Assembly: GCF_000612585.1 (NCBI RefSeq)
Contig: NZ_JFCA01000004.1
Coordinates: 62,001-126,000 of the forward strand
Direction: 5' to 3'
Origin: Pseudomonas sp. CHM02
GTDB lineage: Bacteria; Pseudomonadota; Gammaproteobacteria; Pseudomonadales; Pseudomonadaceae
DNA length: 64,000 bases
Shown here: piece by piece, positions 18,323-27,283 of the stretch
Layout: the number at the start of each line of letters is the position of its first letter
Position numbering within the stretch: the stretch's first letter is position 1
The notes under the pieces: model-generated
What the model was told of the DNA's origin: nothing
Database searches by the model: none
The model's input: the letters and a program-made list of their open reading frames with translations, nothing else
Made by a program: the position numbers and the translations under genes

Positions 18323-19729
18323 ATGCCGGCATGGCGCACTATCAGTTTATGGATGGACCAACTGGACGACCCGCTGCAAGCGCGGCCGGCGCTGGAGCAT
18401 GACTTGGACGTCAACGTGGCCATCATCGGCGCCGGTTACACCGGGCTGTGGACCGCGTACTACCTGAAACGCCAGGCCCCCGAGCTGAAAATCGCCATCA
18501 TCGAAGCGCAAACCGCCGGCTTTGGCGCATCGGGCCGCAACGGCGGCTGGCTGATGGGCAACCTGCTGGGTGAGGACCGCTTGCTCGCCGGCCTCAATCC
18601 CGAGCAGCGCCGCGCCTCGTTTGACCTGCTGCACGCCATCCCCGACGAAGTGGCCCAGGTCCTGCAACGTGAGGGCATCGACTGCGACTACCGCAAGGGC
18701 GGCGCCCTGTACTGCGCTGCGCGTTATCCCGAGCAGGAAGGCAGCCTGCGCCGCTACCTGGACAAACTCTACGCCCAGGGCCTGACCGAAGCCGACTACC
18801 GCTGGCTCGGCCCGCAGCAACTGGCCGAACAGATCCGCATCGCCAAGCCCTATGGCGGCATTTATGCGCCTCACGTCGCCACCATCAACCCCGCCAAGCT
18901 GGTGCGCGGCCTGGCGCGTGCGGTGGAGCGCATGGGTGTGACGATTTACGAAAACAGCCCGGTCAGCCACTGGCAATCCGGCAGCCTGCGCACCGCCAAG
19001 GCCAGCGTCCGGGCCGCCTGCGTGGTGCCGGCCGTGGAGGGCTACGCCAATACCTTGCCACTGCTGGGCCGCTACCAACTGCCGGTGCAAAGCCTGATCG
19101 TCGCCACCGAACCGTTGCCGGCCAGTACCTGGGATGAGATCGGCCTCAGCCACGGCCAGGCCTTTGGCGAAAGCAGCCGCCAGGTCACCTACGGCCAGCG
19201 TTCGGCGGATAACCGCCTGGTGTTCGGTGCGCGCGGCGGTTACCAGTTTGCCGGGAAGTTGCGCCACAACTTCGACTTGACCGACAGCGAAGTGGAACTG
19301 CGTCGCTACCTGTTCAGTGAGCTGTTCCCACAGCTCAAGAACGTGAAGATTACCCATTCCTGGGGCGGCAACCTTGGCATGTCGCGTCAGTTCCGGCCGC
19401 ACATGCTCTGTGATCACAAGACCGGCATCGCGCTGTCCGGCGGTTACGGCGGGGAGGGCGTGGGGGCCACCAACCTGGGCGGGCGCACCCTGGCCGATCT
19501 GATCCTCGGCCACGACACGCCGCTGATCCACCAGCCCTGGGTGATCCGTGAACGCGGCCTGGAGGCGCTCAAGCCCTGGGAGCCAGAGCCCTGCCGCTGG
19601 TTGGGCTACAACGCGATCATTCGCAGTTTCGTCCATGAAGACCAGGTGCTAGCCAACCCCAACACCGCCCCTTGGCGCCGCAAACTGGCGACCGGCGTGG
19701 CCGGGTTCATGGAAGGCTTCATGCACTAA
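18323..19729 (+). CDS. FAD-dependent oxidoreductase, gamma-glutamylputrescine oxidase-like
   Basis: 468 residues of the DAO/PuuB-OrdL type. The dinucleotide-binding motif VAIIGAGYTGLW has Gly36; the typical FGASGRNGGW, where FAD is held, follows; the C-terminal SGGYGGEGVGATNLGGRTLAD completes the FAD fold. It probably oxidises a glutamylated or free polyamine, yielding an aldehyde, ammonia and hydrogen peroxide. The substrate is inferred from the polyamine binding protein downstream. GAGGTAGGGG precedes ATG 18323. Confidence 0.85.
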   Translation: MPAWRTISLWMDQLDDPLQARPALEHDLDVNVAIIGAGYTGLWTAYYLKRQAPELKIAIIEAQTAGFGASGRNGGWLMGNLLGEDRLLAGLNPEQRRASFDLLHAIPDEVAQVLQREGIDCDYRKGGALYCAARYPEQEGSLRRYLDKLYAQGLTEADYRWLGPQQLAEQIRIAKPYGGIYAPHVATINPAKLVRGLARAVERMGVTIYENSPVSHWQSGSLRTAKASVRAACVVPAVEGYANTLPLLGRYQLPVQSLIVATEPLPASTWDEIGLSHGQAFGESSRQVTYGQRSADNRLVFGARGGYQFAGKLRHNFDLTDSEVELRRYLFSELFPQLKNVKITHSWGGNLGMSRQFRPHMLCDHKTGIALSGGYGGEGVGATNLGGRTLADLILGHDTPLIHQPWVIRERGLEALKPWEPEPCRWLGYNAIIRSFVHEDQVLANPNTAPWRRKLATGVAGFMEGFMH

Positions 19730-19755
19730 GTCGTTTCACTCACACGGGAAAACCC

Positions 19756-20097
19756 ATGAGCATCACTCAATTCAAAGACACGCTGAACGCCCACCTGCCG
19801 GACTCGTCGCCCGTTGCCGTGCCGCTGGGCGAGCCCATTGCCGTCGCGTCGACCTTGAGTGTCGAGCGCCACGACGGCGTCGAGACTGGCATCTGGGAAT
19901 GCACCCCGGGTCGCTGGCGTCGGCAGATCAAATCCCAGGAGTTTTGCCACTTTATCCAGGGCCGCTGCACCTTCACCCCGGACAACGGTGAAGTCGTCCA
20001 CATAGAAGCCGGCGATGCACTGATGTTGCCGGCCAACAGCACCGGCATCTGGGATATCCAGGAGACCGTGCGCAAGACCTACGTATTGATTCTGTAA
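19756..20097 (+). CDS. Small single-domain cupin
   Basis: 113 residues with the cupin signatures GIWECTPGRWRR, EFCHFIQGRCTF and VHIEAGDALMLPANSTGIW, like the EutQ/ureidoglycine aminohydrolase-type cupins often placed beside polyamine or amino acid oxidases. The frame is open into the preceding gene, but ATG 19756 gives the family-like start 26 bases after the oxidase stop. Metal ligands are partly replaced, so a binding or lyase role is uncertain. Confidence 0.8.
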   Translation: MSITQFKDTLNAHLPDSSPVAVPLGEPIAVASTLSVERHDGVETGIWECTPGRWRRQIKSQEFCHFIQGRCTFTPDNGEVVHIEAGDALMLPANSTGIWDIQETVRKTYVLIL

Positions 20098-20157
20098 CGC
20101 TTTGATCCTTGATCGCCTGCCATAAAAACAGCCCTAAAACCGCCAGGAAATCGAACC

Positions 20158-21237
20158 ATGAAAGCCATTGCCCTGTTGCCCTTGATGTTGGTGGCCTCTA
20201 TCAGCCAGGCCGCCGAGACGGTGAAAATTTACAACTGGTCGGACTACATTGCGCCGGACACCACCAAGAACTTCCAGAAAGAAACCGGCATCGGTTTCAC
20301 CTACGACGTGTACGACAGCAATGAAACCCTCGACGGCAAGTTGATGACCGGTAAATCCGGCTACGACGTGGTGTTCCCGTCCAACCATTTCATGGCCCGG
20401 CAGATCCAGGGCGGCGCGCTGAAGAAGCTCGACAAGAGCCAGTTGCCCAACTGGAAGAACCTCAACCCGGTGCTGCTCAAGGCCCTGGAAAACAACGACC
20501 CGGGCAATGCCCATGGCTTCCCGTACCTGTGGGGCAGCACCGGCATCGGCTACAACATCGACAAGGTCAAGGCGGTGCTGGGCGACAACGCGCCGGTCGA
20601 TTCCTGGGACCTGATCTTCAAGCCGGAGAACATGGCCAAGCTGCAGAAATGTGGGGTGGCGATTCTGGATAACGGCCCGGAGCTGTTGCCGGCCGCGCTC
20701 AACTACCTGGGCTTGCCGCACCACAGCAAGAAGCCCGAGGACTACAAAAAGGCTGAAGACCTGCTGATGAAAGTGCGACCGTATGTGGCGTACTTCCACT
20801 CCTCGAAATACACCGCAGACCTGGCCAACGGCGACATCTGCGTGGCGGTCGGTTTCTCTGGCGACATCCTGCAGGCTGAAAGCCGCGCCAAGGAAGCCAA
20901 GAACGGCGTGAACATCGGCTACAACATTCCCAAGGAAGGCGCCGCGATCTGGTTCGACATGGTCGCCATGCCCGCCGATGCGCCCAACGAGAAAGCCGGC
21001 TACGCGTTCATGAACTACCTGTTGCGCCCGGAAGTGATGGCCAGCATCACCAACTACGTGCATTACGCCAACGGCAACCAAGCTGCCGACAGCCTGGTGG
21101 ACCCGGCGATCAAGGTCGACACCAAGGTCTACCCGAGCCCCGAGATGATGGGCAAGCTGTTCGCGCTGGAAGCGATGCCGCTGAACATCGACCGGGTGCG
21201 TACCCGTGTGTGGAACACCATTCGTACGGGGCGTTGA
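20158..21237 (+). CDS. Periplasmic polyamine-binding protein, PotF/SpuD-like
   Basis: 359 residues with a cleavable signal peptide ([18 protein letters not shown], cut before AETVKIYNW). The mature start [12 protein letters not shown] and segments [14 protein letters not shown] and [12 protein letters not shown] match PotF/PotD-type binding proteins for putrescine or spermidine. No ABC permease or ATPase genes follow, so it must work with a transporter encoded elsewhere, or as a sensor. It closes the AraC-oxidase-cupin cluster and ends before a repeat array. Confidence 0.9.
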   Translation: MKAIALLPLMLVASISQAAETVKIYNWSDYIAPDTTKNFQKETGIGFTYDVYDSNETLDGKLMTGKSGYDVVFPSNHFMARQIQGGALKKLDKSQLPNWKNLNPVLLKALENNDPGNAHGFPYLWGSTGIGYNIDKVKAVLGDNAPVDSWDLIFKPENMAKLQKCGVAILDNGPELLPAALNYLGLPHHSKKPEDYKKAEDLLMKVRPYVAYFHSSKYTADLANGDICVAVGFSGDILQAESRAKEAKNGVNIGYNIPKEGAAIWFDMVAMPADAPNEKAGYAFMNYLLRPEVMASITNYVHYANGNQAADSLVDPAIKVDTKVYPSPEMMGKLFALEAMPLNIDRVRTRVWNTIRTGR

Positions 21238-21262
21238 AGGCCAGATGTAAATGGCGCCCGCT

Positions 21263-21470
21263 GTTGTGGTGAGCGGGCTTGCCCCGCGCTGGGCTGCGCA
21301 GCAGCCCCAATCAGACCACCGCGGTTATCCAGATAAACCGCGGAGTTGGGTTTTAGGGCCGCTTCGCGCCCCAACGCGGGCAAGCCCGCTCACCACAACA
21401 AGCCCGTTTCCCACAACAAGCCCGCTCGCCACAGCAAGCCCGTTTTCCACAACTAGCCCGCTCGCCACAA
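21263..21470. repeat. REP pair followed by five tandem 18-base units
   Basis: A left arm GTGAGCGGGCTTGCCCCGCG is mirrored by an arm ending in CAAGCCCGCTCACCAC. From 21381 five 18-base units follow without gaps (21381, 21399, 21417, 21435, 21453), each close to CAAGCCCGCTCACCACAA, and alternating GCTCACC/GCTCGCC with GTTTCCC/GTTTTCC. The element lies between convergent genes. Confidence 0.8.
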
Positions 21471-21485
21471 CAGCCCACACACGGC

Positions 21486-22271
21486 TCAGGGATTTTCCAG
21501 GTCATGCCCCAGCGACTGGATAAACAACGAAAACAGCTCCGGCTGTGACGAGATATCCAGCTTGGCGTACAAGTGCCGACGGTGCACCTTCACGGTGTCC
21601 GGCGAGATGTTCAGGCGTTCGGCCATGGCCTTGGACGAAAACCCGCGCAGCACCAGGCGGGCAATTTCCAGTTCGCGGTCCGACAGCACGCCACAGCCGA
21701 ACTGGCTCAACGCATCCCTGATCTGGCTGTCCATCGCTGGCGCACGTTGGGTGCTTTGCTGCCAGTGTTGCTGCATCAGCGGCAATACCCAGGCGGCCAC
21801 GGTGGTCATCAGCCCGGTCTCTTCAAAGTTGAAACGCCGCTGCATGCCCAATGACAACGACAAAGTCCCCGCGCCAGGCAATTGCAGAATGAATTGCACT
21901 TCGTCTTCCAGCACGTTGTCGTGGAAGTAATTGAGGAAGTACTCGCTCTGGCGAAAATGATCCGGGGCCACTTCCTCCAGGCGGTACACACCGCTGGCAT
22001 ACCCCTCGCGGCACGCCTGGAAAAACGGGTCGAGCAAATACAAGCCATTGAGGTAAACCAGCATCGACGCCGGTTTGCTGCTGGGCTGGGCGTCGTACTC
22101 CTCCAGCGCCTGGGGCGGGCCGTCCAGGGGGTAGAAGATCGCCAGGGCGTTATCGAAGGGCAGGCACTGGTGCAACAACAGCACCAGCTGTTTCCAGAAG
22201 CGTTCGGTACCGATTTGCGCGACGGTGCGGCCCAGGCCGGCGTGCATCCCGACCTCTCGAAACAGGCTCAT
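21486..22271 (-). CDS. LuxR-type transcriptional regulator
   Basis: 261 residues. An N-terminal sensor part of unknown ligand is followed by a LuxR helix-turn-helix at about 198-255 (LSDRELEIARLVLRGFSSKA, then MAERLNISPDTVKVHRRHLY). There is no receiver domain and no acyl-homoserine-lactone-binding wording. ATG 22271 follows a GGGAG; an ATG 11 codons earlier is less likely. It diverges from the permease and peptidase genes across about 200 bases and probably activates them. Confidence 0.85.
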   Translation of the reverse strand: MSLFREVGMHAGLGRTVAQIGTERFWKQLVLLLHQCLPFDNALAIFYPLDGPPQALEEYDAQPSSKPASMLVYLNGLYLLDPFFQACREGYASGVYRLEEVAPDHFRQSEYFLNYFHDNVLEDEVQFILQLPGAGTLSLSLGMQRRFNFEETGLMTTVAAWVLPLMQQHWQQSTQRAPAMDSQIRDALSQFGCGVLSDRELEIARLVLRGFSSKAMAERLNISPDTVKVHRRHLYAKLDISSQPELFSLFIQSLGHDLENP

Positions 22272-22470
22272 GTGACAGGCTCCCGCCAGCAAAAGATCGA
22301 CCAAGGGTTCGGCTTTTGCCGGATGGCGTCAAGGGGAGTACGCCAATAGGGGAATTGGCTGACATAAACCCAATGTTTATCTTCGCCATCATTCAGCGGG
22401 AAACATATCCCGTGCCTCTCAGACTTTTCGTTTCTGCCTCACACCAAGAACAACGACAGAGGATAACGAT

Positions 22471-23835
22471 ATGAGCACTTCCCCCACGCCCGACGGCGTG
22501 CTGAAACCCACCTTGAGTGTCTTCGATGTGGTGGCCATCACCGTGTCGGCGGTGACGCCGGCCAGTTCCGTGTTTGTGATCGCGCCCTTTGCCATCCAGC
22601 AGGCCGGCAGCGGCGTGTTCCTGGCGTTTGTGATGGCCGGCCTGCTCGCGCTGATGTTTGCCTTTTGCTACGCCGAACTCGGCCGTGCCCACAACAGCGC
22701 AGGCGGTGAGTACGTGTACGCCAAGCGCGTGTTCGGTGGCATGGCCGGCTATGCGACGTTCCTGACGGTGCTGGTGATGTTGCTGTTTATTCCACCGGTA
22801 CTGGCTACCGGCGCGGCGACCTACCTGAACAATGCCCTCGGCACGAAGTTCGACTCCCAGACCGTCGCCCTGGTGATCGTGGTGTGCAGTTACGCCCTGG
22901 GCATCCTCAATATCAAACTCAATGCCTGGATCACCGGCACTTGTCTGCTGCTGGAAATCGCCGCGTTGCTGGTGATCGTGGTGATCGGCTTCGGCAACCC
23001 GGTGCAGCCGGCCAGCGTGCTGTTCCAGCCGCAGATCGTCGAAAACGGCGTGCTGCACCTGGCGCCGTGGGCCCTGGTGATCGGCGCGGTAGGCATCGGC
23101 CTGTTTTCCTATAACGGCTATGGCCCGGCGGTGTTGCTGGCCGAAGACATGAAGTGCGGCGGCAAAGGCGTGCACAAGGCGGTGCTGTGGTCCCTGGGCC
23201 TGGTGGTGATCATCGAACTGGTGCCGATCACCGCACTGTTGATCGGCGCGCCCTCCCTGAGCGCGATGATCAGCAGCCCGGACCCCATCGGCTACCTGTT
23301 GAGCAGCCATGGCAATGAAACCTTGTCGCGGCTGGTCAGCGCCGGGATCTTCCTGTCGGTGTTCAACGCGATTGTGGCGATTGTGATCCAGATCGGCCGC
23401 GTCGTGTTCAGCAGTGGGCGTGATGCGCTGTGGACGCCGAGCATCAACAAACTCTTCACCCGCATTCACCCACGCTGGGAGTCGCCCTGGTTGGCTACGC
23501 TGTTCCTGGCGGTGCCTTCGGCGCTGCTGAGTTTCAGTTCCAACCTGGCCGACCTGACGTCGTTCAGCGTGCTGCTGATCATACTGGTGTACCTGGTGGT
23601 GGCGTTGAGCGCATTGATGAGCCGGGTGCTGCTGCGCGACCGCGAGCATCCCTATCGCATGCCGTTGTGGCCGCTGCCGGCGCTGCTCGCGGTACTCGGC
23701 GCCGGTTACCTGTTGGTCACCCTGGTGGCGGCCGCCTCGGTGCGGGACATCATGATCATCATCGGCCTGCTGGCCCTGTCGGTAATCCTGTATTGCATCA
23801 GTGGCCGGTCGAGTCCGGTCTTTCAGAAATTGTAA
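22471..23835 (+). CDS. APC-family amino acid permease
   Basis: 454 residues with about 12 hydrophobic helices. The first reads LSVFDVVAITVSAVTPASSV, the conserved start of the APC fold, followed by AGLLALMFAFCYAELGRAHNS and GGEYVYAKRVFGG. It is an inner membrane transporter for an amino acid or amine; the substrate is not evident. The coding end is nine bases before the next gene's start with AAGGAG between, so permease and peptidase form an operon. Confidence 0.88.
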   Translation: MSTSPTPDGVLKPTLSVFDVVAITVSAVTPASSVFVIAPFAIQQAGSGVFLAFVMAGLLALMFAFCYAELGRAHNSAGGEYVYAKRVFGGMAGYATFLTVLVMLLFIPPVLATGAATYLNNALGTKFDSQTVALVIVVCSYALGILNIKLNAWITGTCLLLEIAALLVIVVIGFGNPVQPASVLFQPQIVENGVLHLAPWALVIGAVGIGLFSYNGYGPAVLLAEDMKCGGKGVHKAVLWSLGLVVIIELVPITALLIGAPSLSAMISSPDPIGYLLSSHGNETLSRLVSAGIFLSVFNAIVAIVIQIGRVVFSSGRDALWTPSINKLFTRIHPRWESPWLATLFLAVPSALLSFSSNLADLTSFSVLLIILVYLVVALSALMSRVLLRDREHPYRMPLWPLPALLAVLGAGYLLVTLVAAASVRDIMIIIGLLALSVILYCISGRSSPVFQKL

Positions 23836-23844
23836 GGAGTGGTT

Positions 23845-24951
23845 ATGCGCGCACGTCAATTGGGCATCACGTTGGGGCTGGGCACGCCCGGAGAATGGAA
23901 CGCCATCACCGACGTGCCCGGCGTTCGGGTCGGTCACAGCACGCTCAAGACGTGTATCGATGGCAAGCAGGTGCGTACCGGTGTCAGTGTGATCCAGCCG
24001 CGTGCGGGGGCGGCGCGGCTGCAACCGTGCTTCGCCGGTTACCACGTGCTCAATGGCAACGGTGACGCCACCGGCCTTGAGTGGATCAGCGAGGCGGGGT
24101 TGCTGACCACGCCGCTGGCCATCACCAACACCCACAGCATCGGCATTGTGCGCGACAGCCTGATTGCCCTGGAGCGCGAGCGCCTGGCGGATCCGGCGGT
24201 GTACTGGTGCATGCCGGTGGTGATGGAAACCTACGACGGCCTGCTTAACGATATCTGGGGCCAGCACGTCGGCCCGGCGCAGGTGCGCGAAGCCGTGGAC
24301 AACGCCGAGGCCGGCCCGGTGCAGGAAGGTGCGGTAGGCGGCGGCACTGGCATGATCTGCCATGAGTTCAAGGGTGGCATTGGCAGCGCATCGCGGCGCT
24401 TGCCGGCGGAGCAGGGCGGCTGGACCGTCGGCGTGCTGGTGCAGGCCAACCACGGCAAGCGCCAGGAACTGCGGGTGGATGGCTACCCGGTGGGGCGCCA
24501 CTTGCTGGAGATCCCGTCGCCCTTTGCCGAGCACGGCACACCGGGCATGGGCTCGATCGTGGTGATCCTGGCCACCGACGCGCCGCTGTTGCCGCACCAG
24601 TGCCAGCGCCTGGCGCAACGCGCATCGATCGGTATCGCCCGTACCGGCGGCGGAACCGAGGACTCCAGCGGCGATCTGTTCCTGGCCTTCGCCACCGGCA
24701 ACCAGGATTTGCCACCGGCAGATTACGGGCGCAAGGGCCTGCCGTTCAGCAGCGCGTTGCAGATGGTCAACAACGACCATATCTCGCCGCTGTTCAGCGC
24801 CGCGGCGGAGGCGGTCGAAGAAGCAATCATCAACGCGATCCTGGCGGGGGAAGACATGCTCACTGACCGGGGCGTGCTCGTGCCAGGGCTGGACGCCGAC
24901 ACGCTGTTGTCGGCGCTGCGCAAGACCGGCTGGAGTGTCTCACGGTCATAA
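23845..24951 (+). CDS. P1-family (DmpA/BapA-like) self-processing aminopeptidase
   Basis: 368 residues, the length of DmpA-type peptidases. The N-terminus reads LGLGTPGEWNAITDVPGVRV GH as in the family. The autocleavage site and nucleophile are in GMGSIVVILATDAPL, with Gly236-Ser237; the mature enzyme would be two chains. AAGGAG fixes ATG 23845 in preference to GTG 23839. DmpA enzymes remove N-terminal D- or L-residues or beta-peptides. Coexpression with the upstream permease suggests use of an imported small peptide or amide; this is inference. Confidence 0.9.
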   Translation: MRARQLGITLGLGTPGEWNAITDVPGVRVGHSTLKTCIDGKQVRTGVSVIQPRAGAARLQPCFAGYHVLNGNGDATGLEWISEAGLLTTPLAITNTHSIGIVRDSLIALERERLADPAVYWCMPVVMETYDGLLNDIWGQHVGPAQVREAVDNAEAGPVQEGAVGGGTGMICHEFKGGIGSASRRLPAEQGGWTVGVLVQANHGKRQELRVDGYPVGRHLLEIPSPFAEHGTPGMGSIVVILATDAPLLPHQCQRLAQRASIGIARTGGGTEDSSGDLFLAFATGNQDLPPADYGRKGLPFSSALQMVNNDHISPLFSAAAEAVEEAIINAILAGEDMLTDRGVLVPGLDADTLLSALRKTGWSVSRS

Positions 24952-25313
24952 AAAGTGGCCGAAGTTATTGATACAAGTAATGGCTGTTTAATGTTGCCAA
25001 TGACACCCTGCCAATATATTGGATCCATTAATTGCCCGCGTCAGGCAACTTGGAAAACGTTAGCGCTATTTAATATTTAAATAAGTGAGGGTTGTTTTTT
25101 GTCGGACAACAGCAACCCTGCCCAATGAACACGGACTTGCACTTACTCAAGTTGTTGGGTGGGCGTTTTTAGTGCTGGAAAAGATGTAGACGAAAGATTT
25201 CAAGTTGTGTCAGTTTTCTTACGCCTTCAAAAGAGGCGAGTGATAGGACGATCTCGCCCGCGGGGTTCCTATCGACCAAAGACTGATGCACTTGCAAACA
25301 AGGAAGTACGTTT
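24952..25313. promoter_or_regulatory. Promoter and leader region of the apr operon
   Basis: There is no gene in these 362 bases. An A/T-rich stretch (TTTAATATTTAAATAAGTGA, about 25065-25087) is a likely promoter zone. Two leader structures follow: GGGTTG/CAACCC around 25089-25118, and CCCAA-ACTTG/CAAGT-TTGGG at 25121-25158 followed by GGGCGTTTTT, which resembles an intrinsic terminator or attenuator. The ribosome binding site lies in an RsmA/E-type element, listed separately. Confidence 0.5.
25298..25307 (+). promoter_or_regulatory. RsmA/RsmE binding site over the aprA ribosome binding site
   Basis: ACAAGGAAGT fits the published RsmE consensus (A/U)CANGGANG(U/A) at every position and includes the Shine-Dalgarno sequence seven bases before ATG 25314. 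Gac/Rsm control of the exoprotease is established in other fluorescent pseudomonads; binding here is inferred. Confidence 0.65.
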
Positions 25314-26762
25314 ATGTCAAAAGTAAAAGACAAGGCTATCGTGTCGGCGGCGCAAGCCAGCACCGCTTACGCGCAAATCGATAGCTTCAGCCATCTGTAT
25401 GACCGTGGCGGCAACCTCACGGTCAACGGTAAACCCTCGTTTTCCGTGGACCAGGCGGCTGACCACCTGTTGCGTGAAAATGCGGCCTATCGCGACGTGG
25501 ATGGCAACGGCAAGATCGATCTGACTTACACCTTTCTCACCTCGGCGTCCTCGGCAACCATGAACAAACATGGCATCACCGGGTTCAGCCAGTTCAACAC
25601 CCAGCAGAAAGCACAGGCCGTATTGGCCATGCAATCCTGGGCGGATGTGGCCAATGTGACCTTCACCGAGAAAGCCTCGGGCGGTGACTTCCACATGACC
25701 TTCGGCAACTACAGCGGGGGCCAGGACGGCGCGGCCGCGTTTGCCTACCTGCCGGGCACCAACGACAAGTATCACCAAAGTGGCCTGGACGGCACCTCAT
25801 GGTACTTGACCAACAGCAGCTACACGCCAAACAAGACGCCGGACCTCAACAACTACGGCCGGCAGACGCTGACCCACGAAATCGGGCATACCCTGGGCCT
25901 GGACCACCCTGGCGACTACAACGCCGGGACCGGCAACCCTTCCTACAACGACGCGGACTATGGACAGGACACGCGCGGCTACAGCGTCATGAGCTACTGG
26001 AGCGAGAGCAACACCAACCAGAACTTCAGCAAAGGCGGGGTCGAGGCCTATGCTTCTGGTCCGCTGATCGACGACATCGCGGCGATCCAGAAGCTCTACG
26101 GCGCCAACTACAACACCCGCGCCGGTGACACCACCTACGGGTTCAACTCCAACACCGGGCGTGATTTCCTCAGCGCCACCTCCAATGCCGACAAGCTGGT
26201 GTTTTCGGTGTGGGACGGCGGTGGCAACGACACCCTGGACTTCTCCGGCTTCACCCAGAACCAGAAGATCAACCTCAATGAAGCGTCGTTCTCCGACGTT
26301 GGCGGCCTGGTGGGCAACGTGTCCATCGCCAAGGGCGTGACCATCGAGAACGCCTTTGGCGGCGCGGGCAATGATCTGATCATTGGCAATAACGCAGCCA
26401 ACGTCATCAAGGGCGGGGCCGGCAACGACCTGATCTACGGCGGCGGCGGGGCGGATCAACTGTGGGGCGGCGCGGGCAACGACACCTTTGTGTTCGGTGC
26501 CAGTTCCGACTCCAAGCCTGGGGCGGCGGACAAGATCTTTGACTTTGCCTCCGGTTCGGACAAGATCGACCTCAGCGGCATCACCAAGGGGGCTGGCCTG
26601 ACTTTCGTCAATGCCTTCACCGGGCATGCCGGCGATGCTGTACTGACCTATGCCGCAGGTACCAACCTGGGCACTCTGGCAGTGGACTTCTCCGGTCACG
26701 GCGTGGCGGATTTCCTCGTCACCACCGTCGGCCAGGCAGCGGTCAGCGACATCGTGGCGTGA
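25314..26762 (+). CDS. aprA: Alkaline metalloprotease (serralysin)
   Basis: 482 residues, the usual length; the dairy-spoilage orthologue is called AprX. The zinc motif [11 protein letters not shown] starts at His188, and the Met-turn SVMSYW follows. RTX nonapeptides bind calcium near residues 340-390 ([29 protein letters not shown]). The C-terminus ends in a hydrophobic type I secretion signal; no N-terminal signal peptide is present, only a short propeptide. It is secreted by AprDEF and inhibited by AprI, both downstream. It degrades casein and other proteins outside the cell. Confidence 0.97.
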   Translation: MSKVKDKAIVSAAQASTAYAQIDSFSHLYDRGGNLTVNGKPSFSVDQAADHLLRENAAYRDVDGNGKIDLTYTFLTSASSATMNKHGITGFSQFNTQQKAQAVLAMQSWADVANVTFTEKASGGDFHMTFGNYSGGQDGAAAFAYLPGTNDKYHQSGLDGTSWYLTNSSYTPNKTPDLNNYGRQTLTHEIGHTLGLDHPGDYNAGTGNPSYNDADYGQDTRGYSVMSYWSESNTNQNFSKGGVEAYASGPLIDDIAAIQKLYGANYNTRAGDTTYGFNSNTGRDFLSATSNADKLVFSVWDGGGNDTLDFSGFTQNQKINLNEASFSDVGGLVGNVSIAKGVTIENAFGGAGNDLIIGNNAANVIKGGAGNDLIYGGGGADQLWGGAGNDTFVFGASSDSKPGAADKIFDFASGSDKIDLSGITKGAGLTFVNAFTGHAGDAVLTYAAGTNLGTLAVDFSGHGVADFLVTTVGQAAVSDIVA

Positions 26763-26769
26763 TGCACGG

Positions 26770-26791
26770 GCGCGGCGCTTCGGCGCCGCGC
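26770..26791 (+). promoter_or_regulatory. UUCG-capped hairpin between aprA and aprI
   Basis: GCGCGGCGC at 26770-26778 and GCGCCGCGC at 26783-26791 pair over nine bases around a TTCG loop, directly after the aprA stop. No T-run follows. The extra-stable structure more likely shields the 3' end of aprA mRNA or partly stops transcription than ends the operon. Confidence 0.7.
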
Positions 26792-26805
26792 TTCAGGGAT
26801 GGAGC

Positions 26806-27180
26806 ATGAAGATGCAGCGTTTTTTCAATGTAATCGCCTGCGTGTTGCAGGTGATGTTCGTGTCGGCAGGAGCCCACGCAATGGCGAGCAGTCTTGTATT
26901 ACCCACCACCGCCCAGTTGGCCGGTCACTGGCAACTGCACCAGCAGGATCAGGTGTGCGCGCTGGACCTGTTGGAGCAGGCCAATGCCTTGGGTGGCGAC
27001 GTGGCGTGTGTGGCGCACTGGTTGGGCGCCAAGCCCCTGAGTTGGACGCCGACGCCGGACGGTATCTGGCTGATGAATGCCGAAGGCAGCGGGATTACCC
27101 ACCTCAATCGGCAGAAAGAAGGTGAATATAAAGGCCGTACCCCCACAGGCCTTGAAGTTGTATTGCAACGCATACCTTAG
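26806..27180 (+). CDS. aprI: Periplasmic inhibitor of alkaline protease
   Basis: 124 residues with a signal peptide (VIACVLQVMFVSAGAHA). The mature start SSLVLPTTAQLAGHW matches inhibitor family I38, whose N-terminal strand plugs the serralysin active site. Two cysteines (QVCALDL, DVACVAHW) can form the family disulfide. It protects the periplasm from stray protease. Starts at 26806 and 26812 are both supported (AGGGA or GGAG). Confidence 0.92.
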   Translation: MKMQRFFNVIACVLQVMFVSAGAHAMASSLVLPTTAQLAGHWQLHQQDQVCALDLLEQANALGGDVACVAHWLGAKPLSWTPTPDGIWLMNAEGSGITHLNRQKEGEYKGRTPTGLEVVLQRIP

Positions 27181-27283
27181 TTGTCGTTATAAGTTTATAA
27201 CTTGATTTTATTAGTTGGCCGCTCCGTGGTTCGGGGTTGGGGCAACTCTTGCGCGCAATTTGGTTCATGGAAGATCAGACACT

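Noticed and set aside
21381..21470. Possible CRISPR array
   Set aside because: Units are 18 bases with no unique spacers between them and belong to the REP family; no cas genes are present.
22393..24780. 795-codon open frame on the minus strand
   Set aside because: It is antisense to a clear permease and peptidase, His/Gln/Arg-rich as expected of a GC-rich shadow frame, and has no domain.
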